Shown here: positions 25,741-35,910 of the stretch, piece after piece
Layout of the letters: every line of letters starts with the position of its first letter
Numbering within the stretch: position 1 is the stretch's first letter
DNA from: JAFAFN01 sp963707555
GTDB lineage: Bacteria > Actinomycetota > Acidimicrobiia > Acidimicrobiales > Microtrichaceae
Direction: 5' to 3'
Assembly (NCBI GenBank): GCA_963707555.1
Contig: CAVPQM010000009.1
Coordinates: 1-64,000, forward strand
DNA: 64,000 bases
Notes under the pieces: generated by a model
What the model saw: the letters and a program-made list of their open reading frames with translations, nothing else
Database searches by the model: none
Told to the model about the DNA's origin: nothing
Program-made: the position numbers and the translations under genes

Positions 25741-27973
25741 ATGTTCCGTCGAGCCACGTCGACGCTCGCTGTCATTGCTGCTCAGCAACGACATTCATCT
25801 TGCTGGTGCTGGTGGCACGCCATGCAGACATCTTCGTCGGCCGGTCGGTCGACGAGTCCGACCTCGTCGTCGAGCAGCCGGTCCGCAACCCGCTCCTCGA
25901 CGGCATGGGACCGCTCCTACGACTGCAGGACGGTGCCGCGCACTCGATCGAGATGCCGCACCGAACGGTCGCGCTGACCTTCGACGACGGTCCCGACCCG
26001 GAATGGACGCCCCGCATCGCCGAGGCCCTCGAGCGACATGGCGTGCCCGGCACGTTCTTCGTCGTCGGCCAAGAGGTCGTGCAGCACCCCGAGCTGATCG
26101 AAGCGCTGCACCGCGAGGGCCACGAGATCGGCAACCACACCTACACCCACCCGCGCATGGGCACCCTGTCCCGTACGCAGGTCCGACGCCAGATCTCACT
26201 CACCCAGCGTGCGGTCGTCGGTGCGACCGGCGTCGCACCCACCGTCTACCGCCCGCCCTACTCCGGCGCACCGGGGTACCTCCCGGCCGAGGAACTCGAC
26301 GCGGCGCAGCACCGCGACCGCCGACGGGCTCCTGTTGGTGCTGTCGAGCCGCAGCGCCCGTGACTTCGACGACCAGGTGTCCGACCGACGAGCTGCTGGC
26401 GGAGTCCCTCCCGGCGCTCGGCACGAGCTCGGTCATCACGCTGCACGACGGGGGCGGCGACCGCGAGCGCACCGTCGAGGTGCTGGACCGCCTCATCCCC
26501 GCGCTCAAGGACAACGGCTACGAGTTCGTGACGGCGTCCGAGATCGCCGGCATGGAGCCGGGCGCCAGACCCTCGACGACCGAGCAGCTGCTCGGCACGA
26601 CGCTCGTGCGCGGCTCGACCGAGATCCGCCGGATCACCGACGTGCTGTGGGTGGTCGGCCTGATCGTCGTGGGCCTCATGACGGCCAGGACCTTCGCACT
26701 GCTGGTGATGGCGATCCGCAACGAACGTCGCCGTCGACGCCGCAAGGTCGACGTGACGCGTGCGGTCGATCGAACGGCGCCACCTCCGCCGCCCGGTGAC
26801 CGTCGTGGTGCCCGCCTACAACGAGCGCGACGTGATCGCGAACTCGGTGCGCTCCATCCAGGCGAGCCACCATCCCGACGTCGAGATCATCGTCGTCGAC
26901 GACGGTTCGACCGACGACACCGCCGGAGCGCTCGTCGGCGACGAGTTCGCGTCGGTCAAGGTCGTGCGCCAGCCCAACGGCGGCAAGGCGAAGGCACTCG
27001 ACACGGGGATCCGTCTGGCGAGCCACGACATCGTCGTCCTGATCGACGGCGACACCTTGCTCGAACCGCGGACGCTCACCGAGCTCATCCGCCCCTTCAC
27101 CGACGATCGGATCGGCGCCGTCGCCGGCAACGCCCGTGTCGGCAACCGCTCGTCGCTCGTCGCGAAGATCCAACACGTCGAGTACACCATCGCCTCGGCG
27201 ATCGAGCGACGTGCCTTCGACGAGCTCGGCGTGATGCTGTGCGTGCCGGGCGCGGTCGGCGCCTTCCGTCGCCGCGCGGTGATCGAGGTCGGCGGCGTCA
27301 GCAGCGACACGCTCGCCGAGGACACCGACCTGACGCTCGCGGTGTCCCGCGCCGGGTGGCGGGTCGGCTTCGCGCCCGAGGCCCGGGCATGGACCGAGGT
27401 GCCGTCGTCCATGCGCGGCCTGTTCCGTCAGCGGCTGCGCTGGAACTACGGCATCCTCCAGGCGATCGCGAAGCACCGAGGCGCGGTCCACCAGCGCGGC
27501 CGGTCCGGGCGCCCGGGACGGGTCGTGCTCCCCTACGTGATCGTCATGGGGTACCTCGCCACGCTCGCCGCGCCGGCCCTCGATCTGCTGCTCCTCATCC
27601 AGATCGCCACCGGTTCGCTCACGTGGGCGACCGTCGCGTTGTGGTGCGCCGGCCTGGTGTCGACGGTGCTGCTCGGTGTCCTCGGGCTCGCCTACGAGTC
27701 CGAGAAGGTCCGATGGGCCGCCCTGCTGCCCGTGCAGCAGCTGCTCTACCGACAGCTGCTCTACCTCACCGTCTTCAGAGGCCATCGGCGCAGCGTTCTC
27801 CGGCATCCGACTTCCGTGGAACAAGCTCGAGCGGACTGCTGACGTCACGGTGGGCGCCGATGCGGTGCTCGCCCAGGACGACGGTCGTCATCGACCTCCG
27901 GGTGCCGGTCGACAACCAGCCGACCGACGATGTGACCGTCGGGATCGGGGCCCGCGTCGAGGAGCAGGTGTGA
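25741..27973 (+). CDS. Polysaccharide deacetylase + family-2 glycosyltransferase fusion (about six frameshifts)
   Basis: One ~740-aa membrane protein read in several frames. A short N-terminus (MFRRATSTLAVIAA) and a transmembrane helix FILLVLVARHADIFV lead to an extracellular NodB domain: VALTFDDGPDPEWTPRIAEAL, GHEIGNHTYTHPRMGTLS. A second helix (VLWVVGLIVVGLMTARTFALL) is followed by a GT2 synthase: VTVVVPAYNERDVI, VDDGSTDDTAG, LIDGDTLLEP, and the processive QRLRWNYG motif, then two or three helices. It resembles known fused PgaB/PgaC-like polymer modifiers. Frame changes fall near 25790, 26308, 26378, 26790, 27778 and 27860-27880. The start ATG 25741 has GGAG ~10 nt upstream. The stop overlaps the next start (GTGA 27970-27973). 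Confidence 0.78.
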
Positions 27974-29070
27974 GTCGACCCGAGCCCGAGACAGGACCCG
28001 TCTTCGTCGACGACTCCGGCCGGCGTCGTCGGGTCGTCGGCCTGGTCGCCACGGTGGTCGCCGTCACCGCGATCGGACTGACGGCGGCGCTTGGATGGGC
28101 GGTCTTCGCGGACGCACCCGTCAGCGTCGCCAGCGAGGCCTCGACGACGGTCAAGCCGGCGGGTGTCATCGGCCGGACCGCGGGAGTGGCCAGGCCATCG
28201 GACGTCACCGCAGGCCCCTTCGCCGTCGCGACCGCCGACCCCGCACCGTCGACCGACCCGTCGACGGTCTGCCGGGTGGTGCACGGCACCGTGTTCAACG
28301 ACCTCGACCTCAACGGCAGCCGCCAGCCGGCGAGCGAGAAGCCCGTCGCCGGCGTCGTGGTCGAGCTCACCGACTCCTTCGGCCGGGTTGCCACGGCCAC
28401 CACCGACGCGGAGGGCCGCTACTCACTGCGCTGCCGAGGCACCGGGCCCCTCCCGGCTCGAGTTCCGCGGTCGACTCGACGAGTTCGTCGCGACCCCCGT
28501 CGGCGCCGATGTCGCGCCCTGGGTCGTCGTTCCCCAGCGGCGGGTCGGACTGCCAGGTCGACACCAGCGTCATCTGGACGGGCTGGTTCGAGGGTTCCGG
28601 GGCCTCGAGCGCGAACGTGACCCGTGAGGTCGGTGATCGCGTCTGGCTCGACCTCGACGGCGACGGCGTGCAGGACTCCGCCGAGCCGGGCATCTCCGGG
28701 GTGACCCTCGCACTGCGTCGACGCGGCGGGCGGACGGGTGGCGATCACGACCACGTCGGTCGACGGCACCTACCGATTCTCGGGCCTGGAACCCGACGAG
28801 CCCTACCGCATCGTCCTGGCGAACACGACGCCGTCGGGACCGGGCGCGCTCGAAGGGCTCGAACCGACGGTCCCCTGGGTCGGCACGACGTTCGACGGCT
28901 CGTCGTTCGTGTCGTTGCCGGGCGCCACGGCACGGGACTCGGGTCACCACCTCGATCTGCACGGCGCGGTGTTCGTACCGGTCGACCCCGACGAGATCGG
29001 TGCGAGCGATCACAGCCTCGACCTCGGCTTCCGCCCGGTCGTCCCCGATCGCCGGCGCTCGACGGACTGA
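27970..29070 (+). CDS. Membrane-anchored SdrD B-like surface protein (three frameshifts)
   Basis: About 366 aa after correction. A short cytoplasmic N-terminus, then a membrane helix (RRVVGLVATVVAVTAIGLTAALG) and a Thr/Ser-rich stretch. Two collagen-binding/SdrD-B type beta modules follow: HGTVFNDLDLNGSRQPASEKPVAGVVVELTD ... DAEGRYSLRC, and VGDRVWLDLDGDGVQDSAEPGISGVTLAL ... SVDGTYRFSGLEPDEPYRIVL. Calcium-type DxDxDGxxD loops are visible. The frame shifts by +1 near 28450, 28540 and 28725. It overlaps the polysaccharide synthase stop by 4 nt, so the two are coupled; this protein may present or bind the polymer. It has no LPXTG. Confidence 0.7.
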
Positions 29071-29122
29071 CCCGAGCGACCGCCGGCCCCAACTGGCCGC
29101 CGGCCTCGACCGACCGCCGGCC

Positions 29123-29368
29123 TCAGCCGAGCAGCCAGCCGATCCCCTGGATGGCGCGCCAGCCCAGGTAGATCACGACGGCGACGAGCAGGAGCCAGAA
29201 GTGCCACGGCACCTTCGGCTCCGGCTCGTCCTCTCGTGGGGGTGCCGTGGACTGCACCAGCTTCGGTGCGTCCTCGGGTTCCGCGATGTGGTGCCCCTTG
29301 GGGCAGTCGCCCTCGGGCGTCAGCGTCGACGGCGTGTAGAAGCGGTCACAGGGCTCACACCACGGCAT
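29123..29368 (-). CDS. Small zinc-ribbon membrane protein
   Basis: 81 aa. The N-terminus has CEPC ... DCPKGHH, a possible zinc ribbon, then a Pro/Glu-rich linker and one C-terminal transmembrane helix (FWLLLVAVVIYLGW). ATG 29368 is the only Met near the ribbon. It lies 8 nt downstream of the FKBP stop on the same strand. No function is recognisable. Confidence 0.6.
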   Translation of the reverse strand: MPWCEPCDRFYTPSTLTPEGDCPKGHHIAEPEDAPKLVQSTAPPREDEPEPKVPWHFWLLLVAVVIYLGWRAIQGIGWLLG

Positions 29369-29376
29369 GGCCCGAC

Positions 29377-29899
29377 TCAGCCGACCGAGACCAGGTCGAC
29401 GGTGAAGACGAGCGCGTCGCCCGGCGCGGGGCCGCTGTTGCCGTAGCCCAGCTCGGCCGGGATCACGAGCGTGCGACGCCCGCCCTCCTTCATGCCGACG
29501 AGCCCTTCGCCCCAGCCCTGGATGACCTGGTCGAGCCCGAAGGTGATCGGCTCGCCGCGCTCCCATGACGAGTCGAACTCCTCGCCGGAGGTCGCCGCGA
29601 CGCCGACGTAGTGGACGGTGACGGCGTCACCGGGCTGGACCTCGGCGCCGGTGCCCTCGATGTCGTCGGTGATGACGAGCGTCTCGGGGATCGGTGCGGC
29701 GGCCATCTCGGGCTTGCCGCGCTCCTCGATCTCGGCCAGGTTGGCCTCGGCCTCCGGGGCTCAGGGCGCTGGGGTCGGCCTGGGTGGTGGTCGTGGTGTC
29801 GTCGGTCGCATCGTCGCTGCCGCAGGCCGCACCGGTGAGCACCAGTACGGAGGCGGCGGCGACCGCCCCGATCGAACGGGTGATTCGCTGCATCGTCAT
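29377..29899 (-). CDS. FKBP-type peptidyl-prolyl isomerase lipoprotein (one frameshift)
   Basis: About 173 aa. A lipoprotein signal (ITRSIGAVAAASVLVLTGAAC) and acidic/Thr linker (DDATDDTTTTTQ) precede a complete FKBP domain: GDAVTVHYVGVAATSGEEFDSSWERGEPITF, VIQGWGEGLVGMKEGGRRTLVIPAELGYG. The two parts are in different frames; the break is near 29760, one base out. Exported prolyl isomerases help fold envelope proteins. ATG 29893 (MQRIT) or 29899 could start; GGAG lies just upstream. Confidence 0.8.
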
Positions 29900-29912
29900 G
29901 TGCTCCGTCGAC

Positions 29913-30308
29913 TCAGCGCCAGCTCACGTCGACCAGGTCGACGGTGAAGAGCAGGGTCTCGTTCGGTGCGATGCCGGCGCCGGGAGGCGGGTTCGGGCCG
30001 TAGGCCATGTGGCCGGGGATGACCAGCGTGCGACGACCGCCGACCTTCATGCCGAGCAGACCCTCGCTCCAGCCCTGGATCACGCCGTCGAGCGGGAAGC
30101 TGATCGGTGCGCCACGGTCCCACGAGGCGTCGAACTGGGCACCGGTCGAGGCGGAGACCCCGACGTAGTGGGCGGTCACGGTCGCACCGGTGGTCACCTC
30201 GTCGCCGCCGCCGACCACGTCGTCGGTGATGACCAGCTCGGTCACCGGTTCCTGTGCGGCCAGGCTCGGCTTGCCGCGGCCTTCGATCTCACTGCGTACG
30301 TCACTCAT
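29913..30308 (-). CDS. FKBP-type peptidyl-prolyl isomerase (cytoplasmic)
   Basis: 131 aa. No signal; N-terminal MSDVRSEIEGRGKPSLAAQEP then a full FKBP domain: TVTAHYVGVSASTGAQFDASWDRGAPISFPL, VIQGWSEGLLGMKVGGRRTLVIPGHMAYG. It is a tandem paralogue of the lipoprotein form next to it; the aligned cores share most conserved residues. TACTCT at 30317-30322 lies 8 nt before ATG 30308, with no ribosome site. Confidence 0.9.
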   Translation of the reverse strand: MSDVRSEIEGRGKPSLAAQEPVTELVITDDVVGGGDEVTTGATVTAHYVGVSASTGAQFDASWDRGAPISFPLDGVIQGWSEGLLGMKVGGRRTLVIPGHMAYGPNPPPGAGIAPNETLLFTVDLVDVSWR

Positions 30309-30390
30309 GGCCGCACAGAGTACGGGACCGGGGCGACGAACCGGCAGACCGGACCCGAGAGAACCGCGGACCGCTCTCAGTCATAGGCGG

Positions 30391-31718
30391 TCAGTCGCCC
30401 CGTCGACGGACGCGGAGCTTGATCGGCGTCCGCGGCAGCTCGAACTCCTCGCGGATCTGCCGCTCGATGTAGCGCAGGTAGCTCGGCGGGATGCGTCTTG
30501 TTGGTGAACAGCGTGAACGTCGGCGGATCGGTCGCACCCTGGGTGGCGTAGAGGATCCTGGCCGCCGTGGGGAGCGGGCTGCGCCTGCTGGGCACGCCGC
30601 ACCAGCTCGTTGACCTTCCGGGTCGGCACCCGTGTCGAGTACTGGTCGATCGCGTCGGCGAGCGCCGGCAGCAGGCGGTGCACTCCCCTGCCCGTCAGCG
30701 CCGAGCCGCGCAGCACCGGGCTGTCGCCCAGGAAGTGCATCTTGCGACCCATCTGGTAGAGCACGTCCTTGCGGGCGTCCTCGTCGAGCAGCTCCCACTT
30801 GTTGAGCAGCACGATGATCGGACAGCCCGCGGCGTCGATGCGCTCGGCGAGTCGCTGGTCCTGGTGCGTGACCCCTTCGGTGGCGTCGATCACGAGCACC
30901 GCGACGTTCGGCGGTGTCGACCGCCTTGAGCGACCGGACCATCGAGAAGTACTCGGTGCTCTCGTCGATGCGGGACTTGCGGCGCATGCCGGCGGTGTCG
31001 ACGAAGCGCAGCGGACCGACCTCGGTCTCGACCACGGTGTCGACGCTGTCGCGGGTGGTGCCCGGCATGTCGTGCACCACGGCACGGTCCTCGCCGATCA
31101 GCCGGTTGAACAGCGTGGACTTGCCGACGTTCGGGCGGCCGACGAGCGCGACCGAGGTGATGCCGTCGTCGGTGCCGCGACGGTCCTCGTCCTCGACGTC
31201 CTCGCCGGCTCGGGCAGGTGGCTGATCGACCTCGTCGAGCAGGTCGCCGGTGTTGCGGCCGTGCAGCGCCGAGATCGGGTGCGGGTCGCCGACGCCGAGG
31301 CCCAGCAGCTCCCAGATCAAGGCCTCGTGCTGGTGTCGTCGACCTTGTTGGCGACCAGGATGCACCGGGCGCGTCGACCCGGCGGAGCAGGTCGGCGACC
31401 TCGGAGTCCTCCTGGGTGACGCCGACGGTGGCGTCGACGACGAAGAGGATCACCTCGGCGTCCTTGATGGCCTGCTCGGACTGCGACGACACCTTCTTGT
31501 CGAGGGCGTCACCGCCGGTCATCCAGCCGCCGGTGTCGACCAGCAGGAAGTCGTGGCCGAGCCACTCGGCCTCGACCTCCTTGCGGTCCCGGGTCACGCC
31601 CGGGCTTCTCCTCGACGATCGCCACGCGCTTGCCGAGGATCCGGTTCATCAGCGTCGACTTGCCCACGTTCGGACGTCCGACGATCGCCACGACGGGCAG
31701 GTCGGCGCTGGTGGTCAT
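30391..31718 (-). CDS. der: GTPase Der/EngA (about six frameshifts)
   Basis: Two tandem GTPase domains and a KH-like end, the Der arrangement, which acts in 50S ribosome assembly. P-loops are GRPNVGKST in both domains (near residues 12 and 185). The rest reads through frames: KPGVTRDRKEVEAEW, DTGGWM, VDTAGMRRKSRIDESTEYFSMVRSLKAVDTANVAVLVIDATEGVTHQD, and the C-terminus REEFELPRTPIKLRVRRR. Breaks lie near 31602, 31372, 31322, 30915, 30575 and 30500. The start ATG 31718 has GGAG 5 nt upstream. An essential gene in bacteria, so the breaks are most likely sequence errors. Confidence 0.87.
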
Positions 31719-31857
31719 TGGGACTCCGATCGGAACGGGCGGGCATCCCATGGTACCTGGTGCCCCCGATCGCTCCCGCAGCGGCCCCTTGGCCGCCGCA
31801 ACGACTGTGCAAGACTCGCTGATGTCACGGAGGCGCCGGGACACGGGGGGATGCGCC

Positions 31858-33066
31858 ATGGGAACCACGACGACCGACCTGGCCGGGGGTCGGCCCGTGC
31901 GCCGAGCACACCGCCGCGCTGCGGCGATCGCCGCCGTGGCGGGCGTCGCCATGGCGCTCGCCGCCGCATGTGTACCGATGCCGACCCCTGCAGAGGGGTT
32001 CGACCCGAGCGACGCGCCTCGCGGGCCGACGAGCCGGCGTACGCCGAACACGGCCCCTACGAGGTGGGTGTGACCACCATCGAGCTCTCGGACCGCTCCG
32101 CCGAGGTCTGGTACCCGGTCGCCCCGGAGGACATCGGTGACGGTCCACGTGACGTGTACTTCATCAAGGACTACCTGAGCACCGCGTTCGCCGCGCTCGT
32201 CCCGCCCGAGGTCAACCCTCCGTACGTCACCGACGCCACTCGCGGCGTCCCGGCCGTCGGACGACGGCCCGTTCCCGCTGGTGCTCTTCTCGCACGGCTT
32301 CGCGAGCTACCGCACCCAGTCGACGTTCCTCACGACCCACCTGGCGAGCTGGGGCTTCGTCGTCGTGTCGCCCGACTACCTCGAACGTGGGCTCCGCAGC
32401 GTGCTCGGCGAGCCTCCGCCGGTGACACGGTCCGACCTCGACGTGGCCGACGAGGCGATCGAGGCGGTGCGCAGCGCGGACGCCGACGCGACCGGCCTGC
32501 TCGGCGGCGTGGTCGACACCACCGCGGTCTTCCCCGTCGGCCACTCCGCAGGTGGCGGCACGTCCTTGCGGCTGCTGGCCCGTGAGGACGTCACCATGGC
32601 CATCCCGCTCGCCGCCGGGCTCAACCTGACGGCGCTGCCCAACGCCGCGACGCTCCTGCCGGCCGGCAAGGCCGTGACGTGGATCGCGGCCCCGCACGAC
32701 TCGATCGCCTCGATCGACGACGTGCGTCGGGGCTTCGACTACACCGCCGGGGAACGCAAGCTCGTCGAGATCGGCGGATCGGGTCACGTCAACGCCTTCA
32801 GCGACATCTGCGAGATCGGCGAGGGTGGCGTCGTCGACCTGGCGGAGTCGATCGGCATCCCGATCCCTGCGGGGCTGCTGGCGCTCGGCGACGACGGCTG
32901 CTCGGTCCCGCCGTTCAAGGACTCACCCGAGGTGTGGCCCGAGGTGCGGCACTTCGTGACCGCCGAGCTGCGGTACCGCTCGGGTCTCGACGACGCCCCC
33001 GTCGGGCTCGGCTCCGGCGTCGTCGCAGCGTTCGACGACGTGGCGCGCTACGTGCACAACCCCTGA
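31858..33066 (+). CDS. Lipoprotein alpha/beta hydrolase, PAF-acetylhydrolase/chlorophyllase-like (two frameshifts)
   Basis: About 402 aa. A charged N-terminus, hydrophobic AAAIAAVAGVAMALAAAC lipobox and Pro-rich linker. The body reads YEVGVTTIELSDRSAEVWYPV, DGPFPLVLFSHGFASYRTQST, the nucleophile elbow GHSAGGGTS, and IAAPHDSI and IGGSGHVNAFSD, giving Ser, Asp and His of the catalytic triad. The family includes platelet-activating-factor-acetylhydrolase-like and chlorophyllase-like enzymes. The frame changes near 32020 and 32262. I choose ATG 31858, 7 nt after a GGGGGG run. Divergent from der. Confidence 0.75.
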
Positions 33067-33110
33067 CCCGGCGATCCGGACGTGCCGGGTCACCGCCGTA
33101 GACTGGCGCG

Positions 33111-34180
33111 GTGATCGAGCTCGAGTCCGACCCCACCACCGCCGGCGTCGAGCGTGTGCTGCTCGCTGCGCCGCGCGGGTTCTGCGCAGGTGTCGAGATG
33201 GCCATCAAGGCGCTGGCCTGGATGGTCCGCTCCTTCGACGCCGCCGGTGTACTGCTACCACGAGATCGTGCACAACCAACGGGTCGTGCAGCGCTTCGAG
33301 GACCTCGGCGTGGTGTTCGTCGACGACATCGCCGAGGTGCCCGAGGGACGCCCCGTCATGCTGTCCGCCCACGGCTCCGCACCCGAGGTCGTCGCAGGCG
33401 GCGCAGGACCGGGGCGGCTTCGTCGTCGACGCGGTCTGCCCGCTGGTCACCAAGGTGCACCACGAGGTCAAGGTGCGGGCCGGCAAGGGCTACTCGATCG
33501 TCTACGTCGGCCACGACGGGCCACGAGGAGGCGGTCGGCACCATGGCCGTCGCCCCCGACGCGATGCACCGGGTCGAGTCGATCGACGAGGTCGACGGCG
33601 CTGCCCGACCTTCGAGACCCCCGTCGCGCTGCTCGCCCAGACCACGCTGTCGCACCGCGACTGGGCCGAGCGTCGCTCGACGCCACCCGTGAGCGCTTCC
33701 CCGACCTGTGGATGCCCGGCCGCTCCGACCTGTGCTTCGCCACCACCAACCGCCAGTCGGCACTGATGAAGATCGCCGAGTCGCTGCGACGCCGTCGTCG
33801 TGATCGGCTCGGCCAACTCGTCGAACACCGTCGCGCTCGAGAAGCTGGCCCGCGCCGCGGGGTGCGCCCGGGTGTTCCGCATCAACGACCCCGACGAGCT
33901 GCCCGACGACCTGAGCGGCACCGTCGGCGTCACCGCCGGCGCCTCGGCGCCCGAGGAGCTCGTCGAGGCCGTCCTCGCCCGGCTCGCCCCCGCGAGGGCG
34001 TCGAGGAGGTGCGCATCACCGACGAGGACGAGTACTTCCCGCCGCCCACGCAACCTGCGCGACCTGCTCACCGCCATCGACGTGGTCGGCGCGCTCGGCC
34101 TCGGCGGCGACCCGGTCGACCGGGCACCCGTGAACGACCGGGGCCTGCCGGCCAGTACGGTCCTCGCGGACCTGGCCTGA
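33111..34180 (+). CDS. ispH: 4-hydroxy-3-methylbut-2-enyl diphosphate reductase (about eight frameshifts)
   Basis: Last step of the MEP isoprenoid pathway, an iron-sulfur enzyme. Key residues all appear: cluster Cys in APRGFCAGVEMAI, YHEIVHNQRVVQRF, VMLSAHGSAPEVV, cluster Cys in DAVCPLVTKVHHEV, TTLSHRDWAE, cluster Cys in DLCFATTNRQ, and GSANSSNTVAL. They are spread across all three frames; breaks lie near 33245, 33405, 33525, 33605, 33675, 33790, 33995 and 34053. The start GTG 33111 has TAGACT at 33099-33104, 6 nt upstream. As all motifs are intact, the gene is almost surely functional and the sequence faulty. Confidence 0.85.
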
Positions 34181-34193
34181 CAAGCTGTCCGGG

Positions 34194-34577
34194 ATGGACG
34201 CCTTTCGCATCTTCCTGCACGTGCTCGCGGCGTCGGTCTGGGTCGGCGGCCAGCTGGTGCTCGCCGGTCTCGTGCCGACGGTGAGGACGCTCGGTCCCGA
34301 CGCACCACGTGCGGTCGCCCAGGCGTTCAACCGGATCGCCTGGCCGGCCTTCGCCATCGTGGTCGTCACCGGACTCTGGAACGTGGTCTCGATCCCGCTC
34401 GACGAGCTCCCCCACCCGCTGATCGAGCTGAAGGTGCTCGCCGTGCTGCTGTCGGGTGTCGGGGCGTTCGTCCATCAGATCGCCAGGGGCAACAAGGCGA
34501 TGTTCGCGATCGGGGGTGCGATGTCGAGCGTGTTCGCCGTCGTCGCCATGTACCTCGGCGTCGACCTCGGCATCTGA
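34194..34577 (+). CDS. CopD-like four-helix membrane protein
   Basis: 127 aa, four predicted helices. The pattern FLHVLAASVWVGGQLVLAGLVPTVR, AFNRIAWPAFAIVVVTGLWNV, LKVLAVLLSGVGAFVHQIAR and a last helix resembles the CopD/PcoD copper-resistance and related heme-like families, with conserved His in LHVLAASVWVGG. No copper-specific neighbours are present, so the role is open. CAAGCT at 34181-34186 is 7 nt before ATG 34194, a weaker leaderless box. Confidence 0.65.
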   Translation: MDAFRIFLHVLAASVWVGGQLVLAGLVPTVRTLGPDAPRAVAQAFNRIAWPAFAIVVVTGLWNVVSIPLDELPHPLIELKVLAVLLSGVGAFVHQIARGNKAMFAIGGAMSSVFAVVAMYLGVDLGI

Positions 34578-34627
34578 GGGCCCGACCGCGATGGCCCAGG
34601 ACGGCCGCCACGGGCGCGGCACGGACG

Positions 34628-35321
34628 ATGGACGAGCTGATCGCCGCCGACGCACCGCTGCCGCCCGGCAGGGCGCTCGCGCTGATGGTCGCGGTGACGA
34701 GGACCGTCGCAGCGCTCGACCCGGAACGGGCACCGAGCCGCCTCGAGGCCGACCAGGTGCGGCTCCACGAGGACGGCAGCGTCTCGTTCGAGGTGCCCCG
34801 GACGCACGAACCAGCGGGGTCGCCCGCACCGGAGCCGGAGCTGGGCGCGTCGATCGGGCGCCTGCTCTTCGCCCTGCTGACCGGGCGAGCCCCGGTGGGA
34901 CGTGACGACGCGTTCGAACCGACGTTGCGCGCCGCGCTGGCCCCCTCGACGTGCGCCCTGATCGCGCGTCTCTGCCTCGGAGGCCCCTGGCCAGTGGCCC
35001 GACGTCGAGGAGTGGACCACGGAGCTCGCCCACGTCGCCGGGACGCTCGCACCGCCGCTGCCCGCTCCGGAACGTCGCCGGGCCCAGCGACGACGTGTGC
35101 TGCTCGTCGGGGCCCTGGTGCTGCTCGCGCTCGTGTCGATCCTGGTCGTCTGGCTCGCACCGCGCTGGTGGGACGCTGCCACCGACGAGAGATCAGTCGT
35201 CGAGCGACACGGTGGCCGGTCCCTCTCAGCTGCTCCGGGCGACGTCGTAGTAGCGCTGCACCTCGTCGCGCAGCTGCTCGGTCAGCTCGGCCACCGCCCG
35301 CTCGGGGCACCCGACCGGTGA
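34628..35321 (+). CDS. Membrane protein with kinase-C-lobe-like remnant, unknown function (at least one frameshift)
   Basis: A ~230-aa protein. The N-terminal part (VTRTVAALDPERAPSRLEADQVRLHEDGSVSFEV, then IGRLLFALLTGRAPVG ... LAPSTCALIARLCLGGP) resembles the C-lobe of Ser/Thr protein kinases (ALLTG, LIxRxL, P...RP region) but has no N-lobe, no HRD or DFG motif. A frame change near 34985 leads to PDVEEWTTELAHVAG and one membrane helix (VLLVGALVLLALVSILVVWLA). If read to 35321 it overlaps plsC by ~96 bp; another frame stops at 35250, so the C-terminal end is uncertain. A decayed or pseudokinase-like gene is one possibility. Confidence 0.45.
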
Positions 35322-35865
35322 CGGGCACGTCGGGGTAGATCGGCTCACCGATGACGACGCGGATGCGCACCGGCCGCAGCATCTTGGAACCGATGGGCAT
35401 GGCCTCGTCGGTGTGCGCGAAGCCGACCGGGACGATCGGCACGCGCAGCCGACAGGCCACCCACGCAGGGCCCTCCTGGATGTCCTCGACGACCAGGCCC
35501 TCCTTGCGGCGGCCCTCGGGGAACATCACGACGGGGTAGCCCTGCGCGAGCGCCGTCTCGCAGTTGCGCAGCGCGGTGCGGTCGACCCGGTCCCGGTCGA
35601 CGGGGAACGCTCCCATGTAGTCGAGGAAGCGACCGAACCAGTCCGGCTTCCAGACCGAGCTCTTGCCCATGAAGCGCATGACCCTCGGCACCGACACCGC
35701 GGCGATCATGAAGTCGATGTTGGAGCGGTGCACCGGCGAGAAGATGAACGGCCCGGTGACCGGGAGACGTTCGCGACCGTCGATCGAGATCCGCCACACG
35801 ACGCGACAGAACCCTTCGAGCACGGCACGCAGGATCCGGTACCACACCCGCTGGGCGGTCGACAT
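35226..35865 (-). CDS. plsC: 1-acyl-sn-glycerol-3-phosphate acyltransferase-like (one frameshift)
   Basis: About 212 aa. The acyltransferase signature is HRSNIDFMIAAVSVP (H-x4-D) and later VVMFPEGRRKEG (FPEG). IVPVGFAHTDEAMP and IGEPIYPDVPVTG follow. The C-terminus CPERAVAELTEQLRDEVQRYYDVARSS is one base out of frame, break near 35318. It probably adds the second acyl chain to lysophosphatidate or another acceptor. It lies 45 nt downstream of cmk; GTG 35914, overlapping the cmk stop, would fit if one base were missing between. Confidence 0.82.
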
Positions 35866-35910
35866 CGGCGCCAGTCTCGTGCCGAGCGTCGCCCTCCACG
35901 ACGCGGTTGC

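Noticed and set aside
30391..34180. der and ispH as true pseudogenes
   Set aside because: Both are essential and every catalytic motif survives in the correct order; the breaks fit the same pattern as neighbouring genes.
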